DNA of 37,379 nucleotides from Gammaproteobacteria bacterium (lineage in GTDB: Bacteria; Pseudomonadota; Gammaproteobacteria; Thiohalomonadales; Thiohalomonadaceae), in assembly GCA_015231435.1 (NCBI GenBank), contig JADGBN010000018.1, positions 1-37,379 of the forward strand, given 5' to 3'. A program made the translations under genes and the position numbers. The notes below the pieces were generated by a model. That model worked only from the letters and a program-made list of their open reading frames with translations, was not told the origin of the DNA and did not search any database. Positions 8,187 through 15,925 of this stretch are shown here, one piece after another (position 1 is the first letter of the stretch; every line of letters starts with the position of its first letter).

Positions 8187-9457
8187 ACAAAGATGGTGAA
8201 CTGCTCTCTTGGCAACTGCTTAAAGCAGTACTCTCAAGCTATTTTGTCATTACCTTTTTGGTGACCTTGGTGCAGGTCGGCATTGAGTATCAATATACGC
8301 GTGATATGGTTAAAGAGGAGTTGCAAAAGGCTGAACGCACCTTCTATCCGGCACTCTCCACCGCCCTGTGGGAGTTAAATACCGAACAGTTGCAGGCAAT
8401 TCAGCAGGGTATTCTTGATCTGCCCAATATTTCTGGTATTCATCTGGTTACCGCCTCCGGAGAGGTGATGCCGCTGGGGGAGCAGGGTAACCTTGTCAAC
8501 CTCCATGAGACATCCATTCGCCACCACTTTAAAATCGCATACCACTTCGCCGGCGAGGATATCTTTCTTGCTGAAGCGACCTTTTTTGCTGCCGAAGCGG
8601 TGGTTATTAACCGTCTGAAAGTTGGCTTCCAGATGATTGTCATTAGCGCGTTAATTAAAAGTATCGTACTAACACTACTCTTTATCGTCATCTTTCGGCG
8701 GCGACTCGGTAAGCCGCTGCGGCAGTTGACTGCGGCGGTGAATGGCATCGATCTCGATTCGTTGCACAACAACCGCATCGATTTTAAGCAGCCGCACGCC
8801 AACGAATTGACGCAGCTGGAAATTAACTTTAACCGCATGCTAAGAAGGCTGGATGAAGAGCGCAACGCGCATGAGGCAGATCTGCGGATGCTTAACAAAA
8901 GCCTCGAAGAACAGGTGATCAATCGCACTAATGAACTGGTGGAGGTTAACCAACGACTGCAACAGCTGGTCGATACCGACCATTTAACCGGCGCGGCTAA
9001 CAGACGCCACTTTACCAAGCGGTTGCAGAACGATTTTTTGCGGGCACAGCGAAAAGGCCAGCCCTTTTCACTGCTAATGTTTGATCTTGACCACTTCAAG
9101 AAGATTAACGACGCCTGGGGTCATAGCTATGGTGATGAGGTTCTCTGTAACTTCACCCAAACCACCACCTCACTGCTGCGTGCCTCCGATCTCTTCGCCC
9201 GCCTTGGTGGTGAAGAGTTTGTCGCGCTGCTGCCAGAAACTGATCTGCAGGGGGCGTCAGAGACGGCTGAGCGTATTCTTACCGCCATTCGGGCGCAACG
9301 GATCGACCACCCTGAAGGGGAAATTCACTACACCGTCAGTATTGGCATTGCGCTGTTACAACAAGAGGACGGCCACTATGAAACCATCATGGCGCGCGCC
9401 GATGCCGCCTTGTATCGTGCCAAGCGTGCGGGTAGGGATTGCTGGAGAAGTGGCTAA
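8183..9457 (+). CDS. Membrane diguanylate cyclase with periplasmic sensor domain, HAMP-like linker and GGEEF domain
   Basis: It should make c-di-GMP from two GTP. The 424-residue protein has TM1 at about 14-34, a periplasmic domain of about 115 residues containing ALWELNTEQLQAI, TM2 at about 150-171 and a HAMP-like region (172-225). A coiled-coil linker (225-262) and the GGDEF domain follow. The active-site loop is GGEEF (342-346), and RASD (333-336) is an intact inhibitory I-site, so product inhibition is expected. No EAL domain is present. The ATG overlaps the upstream binding-protein stop (ATGA). By analogy with NspS/MbaA-type pairs, ligand-bound periplasmic protein may control the cyclase through the periplasmic domain; this is inference. 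Confidence 0.9.
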   Translation: MNKDGELLSWQLLKAVLSSYFVITFLVTLVQVGIEYQYTRDMVKEELQKAERTFYPALSTALWELNTEQLQAIQQGILDLPNISGIHLVTASGEVMPLGEQGNLVNLHETSIRHHFKIAYHFAGEDIFLAEATFFAAEAVVINRLKVGFQMIVISALIKSIVLTLLFIVIFRRRLGKPLRQLTAAVNGIDLDSLHNNRIDFKQPHANELTQLEINFNRMLRRLDEERNAHEADLRMLNKSLEEQVINRTNELVEVNQRLQQLVDTDHLTGAANRRHFTKRLQNDFLRAQRKGQPFSLLMFDLDHFKKINDAWGHSYGDEVLCNFTQTTTSLLRASDLFARLGGEEFVALLPETDLQGASETAERILTAIRAQRIDHPEGEIHYTVSIGIALLQQEDGHYETIMARADAALYRAKRAGRDCWRSG

Positions 9458-9535
9458 CGAAAGTCAGTCAGAAGGTAGATGCCGTTCTGTGCGACAACGG
9501 CAAGTCAGGCAAAACAGCTTAAAGCACGCGCCCTA

Positions 9536-10090
9536 TTACGGCAGCATATTGTTCATCATACCCATCGGCTTGGCAAACTGGCGAACATTAACACTCATAA
9601 TATCAACCGATTGCCGCATATTGTAAAAGTTAAGGTTAACACGATCCATCGATTGATTAACCAAATTCATCTCATGGCTAACACTGGTCATGGAACCGGT
9701 AATTCCCTGCATCGCTTTGCCGACTTCAATCATACTGCCCGAGAGGCTAATGGTTGCATGGCTAATCACACCCATTGAACTCATATAGTTATCGATATTA
9801 ATCATCGTATCGGTAATGCCAATCATGTTGGAGGAGACAGTTACCACCTGTTTATCTAGCGCCTGAATGGTATCGACAATAGAGAACATATGGGTTGAGA
9901 AGTGGGTGAGATAGTAGATATTCACCACCGCCAGCAACGCTAAAAAGAGCGATACCATGCGCACCATAAAGTTGGTGCGGCGAATATGGTAAAGATGTTC
10001 GCCCTGGTGACGCTCGGCCATCACCTCCAGACGCACCACTGTCGTGGTTAGCTGTTTGGTGAGCTTTAACTGCTCTTCTTCGCTTAACAT
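9536..10090 (-). CDS. Single-pass membrane coiled-coil protein B, function unknown
   Basis: From the ATG at 10090 this is a 184-residue protein: a short cytoplasmic N-terminus, one transmembrane helix (about residues 42-62, MVSLFLALLAVVNIYYL) and a long Met/Ser/Ile-rich helical region with heptad-like spacing. It ends in VRQFAKPMGMMNNMLP. I chose 10090 over the upstream ATG at 10165 because GAGG lies seven bases before it and the longer form would overlap the preceding gene by 62 bp. It lies 13 bp downstream of a gene with the same architecture and a similar tail, so the two look like tandem paralogues. No family function is known to me. The basic residues before the helix and the long tail suggest the coiled coil is periplasmic. 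Confidence 0.7.
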   Translation of the reverse strand: MLSEEEQLKLTKQLTTTVVRLEVMAERHQGEHLYHIRRTNFMVRMVSLFLALLAVVNIYYLTHFSTHMFSIVDTIQALDKQVVTVSSNMIGITDTMINIDNYMSSMGVISHATISLSGSMIEVGKAMQGITGSMTSVSHEMNLVNQSMDRVNLNFYNMRQSVDIMSVNVRQFAKPMGMMNNMLP

Positions 10091-10103
10091 GGCGCTGCCT
10101 CGA

Positions 10104-10652
10104 TTAAGGAAAGGGGAATATCTTGTTAACACTGCGAGCTGGCTGCGCCATTCTCGCGACCTCACGATTCATCTGCTGTACGCTTTGATCCATATTTTGT
10201 GCCGTCACGCTCATGGTGTCGCTCTGCTGCCGCAGACTGGCAAGTTCGTTGGTAATGGTGGACAGCTCCTGACGAATTGACTCAACTCGCTCGGTTATCT
10301 CACGCATCTCGCCATCCATTACCGGCATCTCTCGCCCGATTTGTGGCAAATAGGCGACATTTTGTTCCATGCGCAGCATCACCGCATCGATTTGCTGCAT
10401 TCGCTCGGTCACCACGATAAACGACTCATTCATGCCGTGTACCGCTTGGGAGATCAGGGTCACCTGCGTCGCCATTGTGTAGAGCATAAAAAATATCGAT
10501 ACACCAATCAGCACAAGAAAGACCAGTCCGATGTATATCGTGACTTTAATGCGGGCGCCGAGGCGATCCTGAATTTTGATAATCCAGCGTATCGCCCGAT
10601 CGAAATGGCGAACTGTGCTGGTTAAGTCATTGTATGTATTAATATCTTCCAT
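10104..10652 (-). CDS. Single-pass membrane coiled-coil protein A, function unknown
   Basis: The 182-residue protein has a basic N-terminal segment (RAIRWIIKIQDRLGARIK), one transmembrane helix at about 37-60 (VTIYIGLVFLVLIGVSIFF) and a long predicted coiled coil. The coil contains repeated Met and Glu heptads and ends in VARMAQPARSVNKIFPFP. The tail aligns with that of the next gene as V-R-x-[MF]-A-x-P-x-x-x-[MV]-N-x-[IM]-[FL]-P, allowing one shift. Both genes are on the minus strand, convergent with the diguanylate cyclase operon. The coil resembles the stalk of chemoreceptors only in general character; no signalling subdomain is present. No strong ribosome binding site is seen before the ATG. 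Confidence 0.7.
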   Translation of the reverse strand: MEDINTYNDLTSTVRHFDRAIRWIIKIQDRLGARIKVTIYIGLVFLVLIGVSIFFMLYTMATQVTLISQAVHGMNESFIVVTERMQQIDAVMLRMEQNVAYLPQIGREMPVMDGEMREITERVESIRQELSTITNELASLRQQSDTMSVTAQNMDQSVQQMNREVARMAQPARSVNKIFPFP

Positions 10653-10760
10653 CTTTTGTCGGTGTCGCTCGGTAACAGCTAGTCATCAGTAGTCGTGCAG
10701 GGTAGTCAATACAGTTCTGCAACTCTAGCAATGTACCATATTTACCCTGTTCACGGCGCA

Positions 10761-11582
10761 CTATTGTTGTTGCTGTTCCAAGGAGCATAGGGCTGACTCG
10801 TAACGATTACCCTTGCCTAAAGCAAAATCGACCAGCAGCTTTGGCGCTGCTGAGGGGTCATGGATTAACAGCCACTGATGTTCGACCATGCGGCTGGTCG
10901 CCTCAATTTCCGGTAGCTGCGGCAGTTTGGCTATCGCCTTCACCCGGCGGTTAATCGTCTCGGCACTCGCTTGCTGTGAGAAGAGTCCCAAAGAGAGGGT
11001 GCCGGTCGTCTCACTATTGCGTATCACATAATAGTCGTCGATAGCTGCCTGTTTCAGGCGGGCTATCAACTCTTCGCGTAGCCTTGCTGAGTCATAGCGG
11101 ATATAGACCCAGAAGCGCGGCACACTAAGACTCTCAACCCCCTCATTTAGTAGCGTTAAGTGCCGCTGCTGTAAATTTTCCCGCAGTGTTGCCAAAGCCG
11201 TTTTATCCCAGCGTCCGATAAGGCGATAACAGTGGGTATCGGGGGGTGCTGAAACTGCTATAGGGGTTGTTGGTTTGAGCGGTGTCTCAGGCATCCTCTG
11301 CGCCTCGGCACTCGGGGGTAGTGAGATGCTAGTGACCACCGCGTCAGCAATCAGAGGGAGATCTGCAGCAATCTCCTGCATCTGTGCGTCACTCTTGGCG
11401 CGGGCTAGCGGCGGCTGTGATAACTCTGTCAATAAGTAGATCTCCCCCTGCGGATTGCGGTGCGTTGGGGAAGGATAGATGAGGTTGCTAAGCGCTACAG
11501 GTATTGCGGTAGCGGGCAGGTAAAAGTTAACCAGAATTAGCAGCAGATTGAGCAGCAGAATGACGAGTAACGCGGCTCTCAT
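10761..11582 (-). CDS. SPOR-domain inner-membrane protein
   Basis: The 273-residue protein has an N-terminal transmembrane or uncleaved signal segment (about 3-24, LLVILLLNLLLILVNFYL), a variable Pro-rich linker and a C-terminal SPOR-like domain containing DDYYVIRNSETTGTLSLGLF and INRRVKAI. SPOR domains bind septal peptidoglycan stripped of stem peptides. The protein probably lies in the periplasm, anchored in the inner membrane. Its ATG overlaps the coaX stop by 4 bp. A SPOR gene after birA-coaX is a common gammaproteobacterial arrangement. The C-terminus ends in a Gln run. Confidence 0.8.
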   Translation of the reverse strand: MRAALLVILLLNLLLILVNFYLPATAIPVALSNLIYPSPTHRNPQGEIYLLTELSQPPLARAKSDAQMQEIAADLPLIADAVVTSISLPPSAEAQRMPETPLKPTTPIAVSAPPDTHCYRLIGRWDKTALATLRENLQQRHLTLLNEGVESLSVPRFWVYIRYDSARLREELIARLKQAAIDDYYVIRNSETTGTLSLGLFSQQASAETINRRVKAIAKLPQLPEIEATSRMVEHQWLLIHDPSAAPKLLVDFALGKGNRYESALCSLEQQQQ

Positions 11583-12376
11583 TGGGCACTTTTACTAAAC
11601 TGTTGGCGCATCCCGGTAAAAATGAGATCACCCTGTAACTCGACAATAAACTCATCGCCGCTTAACTGTGGCAACAGCAGCGGCATGATCAACGCCGCAT
11701 CACCGCCGCAAAGCAGCAGCGGTAGCGGTTGTCTGCCAACTGCTAACCGTTGACGTAACCAGCGGGCGCCAGCAGCCACTGCACCGGCGAGCATTAGCTG
11801 TTGCCCCAACATGACCGCCGCGCCGGTGTGTCGCACCCGAGTTTCGGTTAAGGGATCGTCAGCTGATGTTGCTCGCAGTCGCGGATGCAGTGCGGTTAAC
11901 GCCGTGGCGATAGCGTTTAACCCCGGGGCAATCAGCCCCGGATGATGCTGACCATGAGCATCAAGGGCATCCAGCGTTAACGCACTACCCAAATCAGCAA
12001 TTATCAGGGGCGGGGGGGTTTGCCTTGCCGCCCCCAACAGAGCCATCCAGCGATCGACACCTAACTGGGCAGCGTTATCGTATCCATTGGTGATCCCCAA
12101 CGCTTCTCGCTGGCTCGACAACCAAACGATCTCAACCCCGAAACGGGCGGTAATTGCGGTGATAAACTGATTGCGGATCGGCTCTGCGGCGACCGAGATA
12201 GCGACAATTTGCGGTGGTAAAGGTGTGCCTGTTAAATGTGACAGCAGCAGTGCCGGCAACTGCGCTGCATGGGCGGCAGCACCGCTTGCCAGCAGCTGCG
12301 CCGCATCAGTCACCCCCGACCACCACTGCCACTTCAATCGGCTACTGCCCAGATCGACAAACAGCAGTGGTTGCAT
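11579..12376 (-). CDS. coaX: Type III pantothenate kinase CoaX
   Basis: CoaX phosphorylates pantothenate, the first step of CoA synthesis, using an ASKHA fold. In 265 residues it shows the N-terminal phosphate loop DLGSSRLKW (8-16), GVDRW (106-110) and DLGSALTLD (128-136), matching the family's D-x-G-[NS]-[ST]-x-x-K, G-x-D-R and D-x-G-[TS]-A-x-T blocks. Ser in the third block where Thr is usual is a mild variant. The ATG overlaps the birA stop by one base (TAATG on the coding strand), and the end overlaps the SPOR gene. Confidence 0.92.
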   Translation of the reverse strand: MQPLLFVDLGSSRLKWQWWSGVTDAAQLLASGAAAHAAQLPALLLSHLTGTPLPPQIVAISVAAEPIRNQFITAITARFGVEIVWLSSQREALGITNGYDNAAQLGVDRWMALLGAARQTPPPLIIADLGSALTLDALDAHGQHHPGLIAPGLNAIATALTALHPRLRATSADDPLTETRVRHTGAAVMLGQQLMLAGAVAAGARWLRQRLAVGRQPLPLLLCGGDAALIMPLLLPQLSGDEFIVELQGDLIFTGMRQQFSKSAQ

Positions 12377-13212
12377 TAACGGTCTGCCAGGGGGCGGACA
12401 GAGCCGCTGTAAATTGCGGTTGCCACGCTATCTCCGACAAACTTAACTAACAGTGCACCATCAGGGGCAATCCCCTCGGCCCTCCCCTGTCGCGGATGCG
12501 GTTGCACTTCCGTAAAGAGCAAAATCTCACGGTGACAGAGCAGATCAGCGCTTTGCCACTCGGGTAACAGCGCAGCAAATCCCTGTTGTTGGCAAAGCGC
12601 CAGCACTGCCACTAAATGCGTTAAGAGTTCGGCAATCAGCTGCGGTCGGTTTAGCGGTAATCCGGGGAGTTGACGCTGCAGATCTGTCCAGGGCTGGTCA
12701 ATCGCCTCCCCTTGCCACGCCGCAAGCTGAACATTAAGACCAATGCCAATCACTGCCCACCTCTGCTGCAGGCGGTCAGTAGCAAGTTCGATTAAGATTC
12801 CGGCTATCTTTTTTCCGTTAACCCAGAGATCGTTGGGCCACTTTATCCCCCAACCCGCGACCTTGTACTGCTGCAACAGGCGTCCCACAGCAATACCGAC
12901 CGCCAAACTTAAAGTTCCAGGTTGTTGACGCCAAATTACGGGCAGAGGCCAGCTTAGGGAGAGGTAGATATTGGCATTTGCCGGTGAGACCCAGGGTGTG
13001 TTACGCCTGCCCCGCCCGGCACTCTGGCTGTCGGCACAAAGCAGTGTCGGCTGATCGACGCTACCGCTACGAACCGCCTCAAGTAGATCTGCGTTAGTTG
13101 ATAGGGTTGTCGCCTTAACGAGAATAACTGGAACTTTATCAGCCACAGCCTGTGGCAGACAGGCAATGATGGCGTCGCGTTGCAGAGGGGGTAGTGAGAC
13201 GTGACCTGTCAA
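12376..13212 (-). CDS. birA: Biotin-[acetyl-CoA-carboxylase] ligase BirA, lacking the N-terminal DNA-binding domain
   Basis: It activates biotin to biotinoyl-AMP and transfers it to the BCCP lysine. The 278-residue protein carries the biotin/ATP loop GRGRRNTPW (66-74), KWPNDLWVNGKKIAGILIE (124-142) and a C-terminal SH3-like domain. E. coli BirA is about 320 residues with a winged helix at the N-terminus; here only some 30 residues precede the catalytic domain, so it is probably a monofunctional ligase and not a repressor. The first possible start after the erpA stop is TTG at 13212, with no clear Shine-Dalgarno. The frame is open only 48 bases further up, so a full winged helix cannot be restored. 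Confidence 0.9.
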   Translation of the reverse strand: MTGHVSLPPLQRDAIIACLPQAVADKVPVILVKATTLSTNADLLEAVRSGSVDQPTLLCADSQSAGRGRRNTPWVSPANANIYLSLSWPLPVIWRQQPGTLSLAVGIAVGRLLQQYKVAGWGIKWPNDLWVNGKKIAGILIELATDRLQQRWAVIGIGLNVQLAAWQGEAIDQPWTDLQRQLPGLPLNRPQLIAELLTHLVAVLALCQQQGFAALLPEWQSADLLCHREILLFTEVQPHPRQGRAEGIAPDGALLVKFVGDSVATAIYSGSVRPLADR

Positions 13213-13223
13213 GTGCGGTAGGT

Positions 13224-13252
13224 TGAGGGAGAGGCAAAAGCGCTCTCCCTCA
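13224..13252 (-). terminator. Strong hairpin between erpA and birA, no T-tract
   Basis: GAGGGAGAG at 13225-13233 is perfectly complementary to CTCTCCCTC at 13243-13251, and the flanking T13224 and A13252 extend the stem to ten pairs around a nine-base loop. It lies just after the erpA stop and just before the birA TTG start. No run of T follows on either strand, so it is not a classical intrinsic terminator. It could stabilise erpA mRNA, attenuate read-through or affect birA translation. Confidence 0.5.
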
Positions 13253-13260
13253 GCGATAAC

Positions 13261-13599
13261 CTAGGGGGCGAAGGAGGAGCCGCAACCACAGCTTGTAGAG
13301 GCATTGGGGTTACGAATAACAAATTGTGCGCCGCTAATGTCCTCTTTGTAATCAATTTCAGCGCCAACCATATATTGAAAACTCATCGGGTCGATTAACA
13401 GCGTGACACCATTTTTAACGACCTCGGTATCACCTTCGTTCACCGCTTCATCAAAGGTAAAACCGTACTGAAAGCCGGAACAACCGCCACCGGTGACATA
13501 AACACGCAGTTTAAGGTTGTCATTACCCTCTTCAGCAATTAATGATTTGACCTTGTTGGCCGCACTATCAGAAAAGACCAGGGGGGAACTATCGCTCAT
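13261..13599 (-). CDS. erpA: Iron-sulfur cluster insertion protein ErpA (A-type carrier)
   Basis: This A-type carrier hands Fe-S clusters to apoproteins; in E. coli ErpA serves IspG and IspH. The 112-residue sequence has the three invariant cysteines C40 ([11 protein letters not shown]), C104 and C106 (CGCGSSF). It ends in SSFAP. The length matches ErpA, and the [16 protein letters not shown] start resembles ErpA more than IscA. An excellent Shine-Dalgarno AGGAG lies six bases before the ATG. Confidence 0.93.
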   Translation of the reverse strand: MSDSSPLVFSDSAANKVKSLIAEEGNDNLKLRVYVTGGGCSGFQYGFTFDEAVNEGDTEVVKNGVTLLIDPMSFQYMVGAEIDYKEDISGAQFVIRNPNASTSCGCGSSFAP

Positions 13600-13713
13600 A
13601 AAAATCTCCTAAAGCTGAATTTAACTGGATCGCCAAAAACGATCATTAACGGAGCCCAAACCACGCTGCCCCACCTTCACACGCATAAAGTATCTGTGTT
13701 TACGGCCATTTTT

Positions 13714-14136
13714 TCAAGGAATTTCTGACCTTTTCTCTTGGTTATTACCGATAGCCAGCAGTGCCGGGGCGTCACTCTCCTGCAGATGAATTAAACTGCC
13801 ATTGACCTGGGCGCCCAACGCCATCTCAATTAGACCATAATAGACATTGCCGGCAATAAAAGCCTTTTCACCCAGCTCAATATGCGCCGAAGCGTAAACA
13901 TCCCCTTCAACTTGGCCATTAAGGATAATATGGGCAACCTGTACCTCACCGACAATACGCCCCTGCTCGCTAACGCTTAGCGCTGCCTCAAGCGACTCGG
14001 CAATCACCCGACCATGAATCGTTCCATCGAGATGCAATCCACCACCAAAGTGGAGATCACCTTCAATACGGCCTTTAGCACCGATAATGGTATCCACCTT
14101 TACCCGTGCTGCGCCTTTCTTCTGTTTTGCAAACAT
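13714..14136 (-). CDS. Bactofilin (polymer-forming cytoskeletal protein)
   Basis: Bactofilins form nucleotide-free filaments that scaffold cell-wall enzymes. The protein (140 residues from ATG 14136) has a basic N-terminal tail (FAKQKKGAARVK) and the beta-helical core with repeated G-x-[IV] turns (GRIEGDLHFGGGLHLDGTI, GRIVGEVQVAHIILNGQVEG, LGAQVNGSLIHL). I prefer ATG 14136, preceded by AGGGG at seven bases, to the in-frame TTG at 14142. It lies 20 bp after argC on the same strand, and 114 bp separate it from erpA downstream. Confidence 0.9.
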   Translation of the reverse strand: MFAKQKKGAARVKVDTIIGAKGRIEGDLHFGGGLHLDGTIHGRVIAESLEAALSVSEQGRIVGEVQVAHIILNGQVEGDVYASAHIELGEKAFIAGNVYYGLIEMALGAQVNGSLIHLQESDAPALLAIGNNQEKRSEIP

Positions 14137-14156
14137 CCCCAATCCCCTGGAAAAAA

Positions 14157-15194
14157 CTACGGTAATAACGGCACCATATCAATCGCGGTACGCTCTGCAA
14201 AACCAAACATAATATTCATGTTCTGCACGGCTTGACCGGCGGCACCCTTTACCAAATTATCAATGACCGACAAAATAACCACAGTACGTCCGCGTTGCGG
14301 GCGATGCATAGCAATACGACAATGGTTGCTGCCACGCACGGTGCGTGTTTCAGGGTGGCTGCCCACCGGTAAAATATCCACAAAGGGTTCGTTCAGATAA
14401 CGCTCTTTGTAGAGGCGTTGCAGATCGACCAGATCGTCGCTAACCTCGGCATAGAGTGTGGCATGAATACCGCGAACCATCGGGGTTAAATGCGGGACAA
14501 AGGTTAAACCGACACTCTCGACATTGGGGGTAATCAACCCCAAGGTTTGCCGAATCTCGGGAAGATGGCGATGACCAGCGACTGCGTAAGCTTTGAAACT
14601 ACCATCCACTTCACTATAAAGGGTACCTACTGACGCCCCCCGTCCTGCCCCCGACACCCCTGACTTAGCATCGGCGATCAGGCGTTCGGAGTCGGCATAG
14701 CCGCTCTCTAGCAGCGGCAGAAAGCCCAGCGTGACTGCCGTTGGGTAGCAACCCGGGTTAGCCACTAGACGCGCTTTGGCAATTTGTGAACGGTTAATTT
14801 CAGGTAACCCATACACTGCCTCGGCAACAAGCTCCGGCGCGGCGTGCTCCATGCCGTACCACTGTTGCCATAGTGCGACATCCTTAATGCGAAAATCAGC
14901 AGCGAGGTCAATCACCCGTACACCGGCATCCAGCAGTGACCGCGCCATTTTCATGGCAATACCGTTTGGTGTGGCGAAAAAGACCACATCACAACCCTTT
15001 AAGCGGTTCTCATCGGGCTCGCTAAAGGCGATATCGACATAACCACGCAAATTGGGAAAGAGATCAGAGACTTTCATACCCACTTCAGAGCGGGAGGTGA
15101 TCACCTCTAAGGTAACCTCCGGGTGGTGCGCCAGCAAACGCAGCAACTCAACCCCGGTATAACCCGTTCCACCAACAATGCCCACCTTAATCAT
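14157..15194 (-). CDS. argC: N-acetyl-gamma-glutamyl-phosphate reductase ArgC
   Basis: ArgC reduces N-acetylglutamyl phosphate to the semialdehyde in arginine synthesis. From ATG 15194 it has 345 residues, with the NADPH-binding start [20 protein letters not shown], the active-site Cys in NPGCYPTA (Cys149) and the C-terminal [16 protein letters not shown] block that is nearly invariant in the family. The in-frame GTG at 15206 overlaps the GGGG Shine-Dalgarno of the ATG, so the ATG is preferred. No other arg gene is nearby. Its leader (15195-15317) contains a small hairpin, GCGCT 15216-15220 with AGCGC 15228-15232 around an A/T-rich loop. Confidence 0.97.
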   Translation of the reverse strand: MIKVGIVGGTGYTGVELLRLLAHHPEVTLEVITSRSEVGMKVSDLFPNLRGYVDIAFSEPDENRLKGCDVVFFATPNGIAMKMARSLLDAGVRVIDLAADFRIKDVALWQQWYGMEHAAPELVAEAVYGLPEINRSQIAKARLVANPGCYPTAVTLGFLPLLESGYADSERLIADAKSGVSGAGRGASVGTLYSEVDGSFKAYAVAGHRHLPEIRQTLGLITPNVESVGLTFVPHLTPMVRGIHATLYAEVSDDLVDLQRLYKERYLNEPFVDILPVGSHPETRTVRGSNHCRIAMHRPQRGRTVVILSVIDNLVKGAAGQAVQNMNIMFGFAERTAIDMVPLLP

Positions 15195-15304
15195 ACTTAT
15201 CCCCACCCTTTAGAAGCGCTAAAAAACAGCGCACATGATACTTTTTTAGCCGCCTTAATACGATAGAAAAGTTTACCTAACGCTATTTCAGTGACGCGGG
15301 AGAA

Positions 15305-15330
15305 GGATGACGGGTATATACCCGTCATCC
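15305..15330. repeat. Perfect 26-bp palindrome at the outer end of repeat copy 2
   Basis: The last 13 bases of the 126-bp repeat (GGATGACGGGTAT) appear at 15305-15317, immediately abutting their own reverse complement, which is the end of copy 2 (15318-15330). The junction therefore forms an uninterrupted 26-bp palindrome. It could be the remnant of a second, head-to-head copy or a product of faulty end processing. Confidence 0.85.
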
Positions 15331-15443
15331 TTGAAAATGCTGGTTCGTTGGCCGCAGTCGCTCACCCCAATCACATAGTTAATCTATGCTCATGGGGATT
15401 CGCGACTTTGCCGCCTTCCATCATTTCCAATGATTTTGGGTAT
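15318..15443 (-). repeat. 126-bp palindromic interspersed repeat, copy 2 (inverted)
   Basis: Read on the minus strand, this begins ATACCC at 15443 and ends GGGTAT at 15318. It matches copy 1 (1-126) at 123 of 126 positions, including all of the first 90 bases. Its ATACCC end lies inside the folA reading frame and provides that gene's last codons and stop. The opposite orientation to copy 1, about 15.2 kb away, makes an inverted-repeat pair. Confidence 0.92.
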
Positions 15444-15924
15444 AGATCGCAAAATGACAACCGTAACTATTCTTGACATCAGGCAGCTGCTGCCGCTCCT
15501 CCAGCAGTTGCCATAATGACCAATCGATGGCGGGAAACCACGCATCCCCGTTAAAGCGCCCTTTAACGATAGTGACATAAAGTCTGTCCGCCCGGTTTAA
15601 CAGCTGCTGATAGATGGAAGCACCGCCAATCACCATCAGTTCTGGCTCGCTGGTGGCACGGCTCAGGGCCAGCTCCAGCGCGGGGAAAACTTCTACAGCC
15701 GGATGATCTATATGAAAATTAGGGTTACTGCTGACCACCAGATGCTGACGCTGTGGCAGCGGCTTGCCGCCAAAGGAGTCAAAGGTTTTACGCCCCATGA
15801 GCACCGTTTTCCCCAGGGTATGCTGGCGAAACCACGCCATATCAGCCGGCAGATGCCAAGGCAGCCGATTTTCAACGCCAATCAAACCCTGTTGATCCAT
15901 CGCCCAAATTAGCGATAACACCAC
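15421..15924 (-). CDS. folA: Dihydrofolate reductase FolA, C-terminus formed by repeat sequence
   Basis: FolA reduces dihydrofolate produced by ThyA. The 167-residue protein has the conserved N-terminus LSLIWAMDQQGLIGVENRLP, the catalytic acid Asp28 in WHLPADMAWF, and the NADPH-binding GRKTFDS and VIGGASIYQ blocks. The start is GTG at 15924 (a second GTG follows at once), one base after the thyA stop. The last residues TQNHWK and the stop codon are read from the ATACCC end of the palindromic repeat. The catalytic core is complete, so the enzyme is probably active, with an altered end after YGCHFAIY. Confidence 0.95.
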   Translation of the reverse strand: MVLSLIWAMDQQGLIGVENRLPWHLPADMAWFRQHTLGKTVLMGRKTFDSFGGKPLPQRQHLVVSSNPNFHIDHPAVEVFPALELALSRATSEPELMVIGGASIYQQLLNRADRLYVTIVKGRFNGDAWFPAIDWSLWQLLEERQQLPDVKNSYGCHFAIYTQNHWK

Positions 15925-15925
15925 C

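Noticed and set aside
9481-9501. Hairpin GCCGTT/AACGGC as terminator after the cyclase
   Set aside because: The stem is only six pairs, the loop is nine bases and no T-run follows on either side.
10091-10165. Longer N-terminus for coiled-coil protein B from ATG 10165
   Set aside because: It overlaps the upstream gene by 62 bp and lacks the GAGG ribosome binding site that fits the ATG at 10090.
15195-15317. Attenuator or riboswitch upstream of argC
   Set aside because: Only one 5-bp stem with an A/T loop is present; no leader peptide, terminator/antiterminator pair or known riboswitch motif was found.
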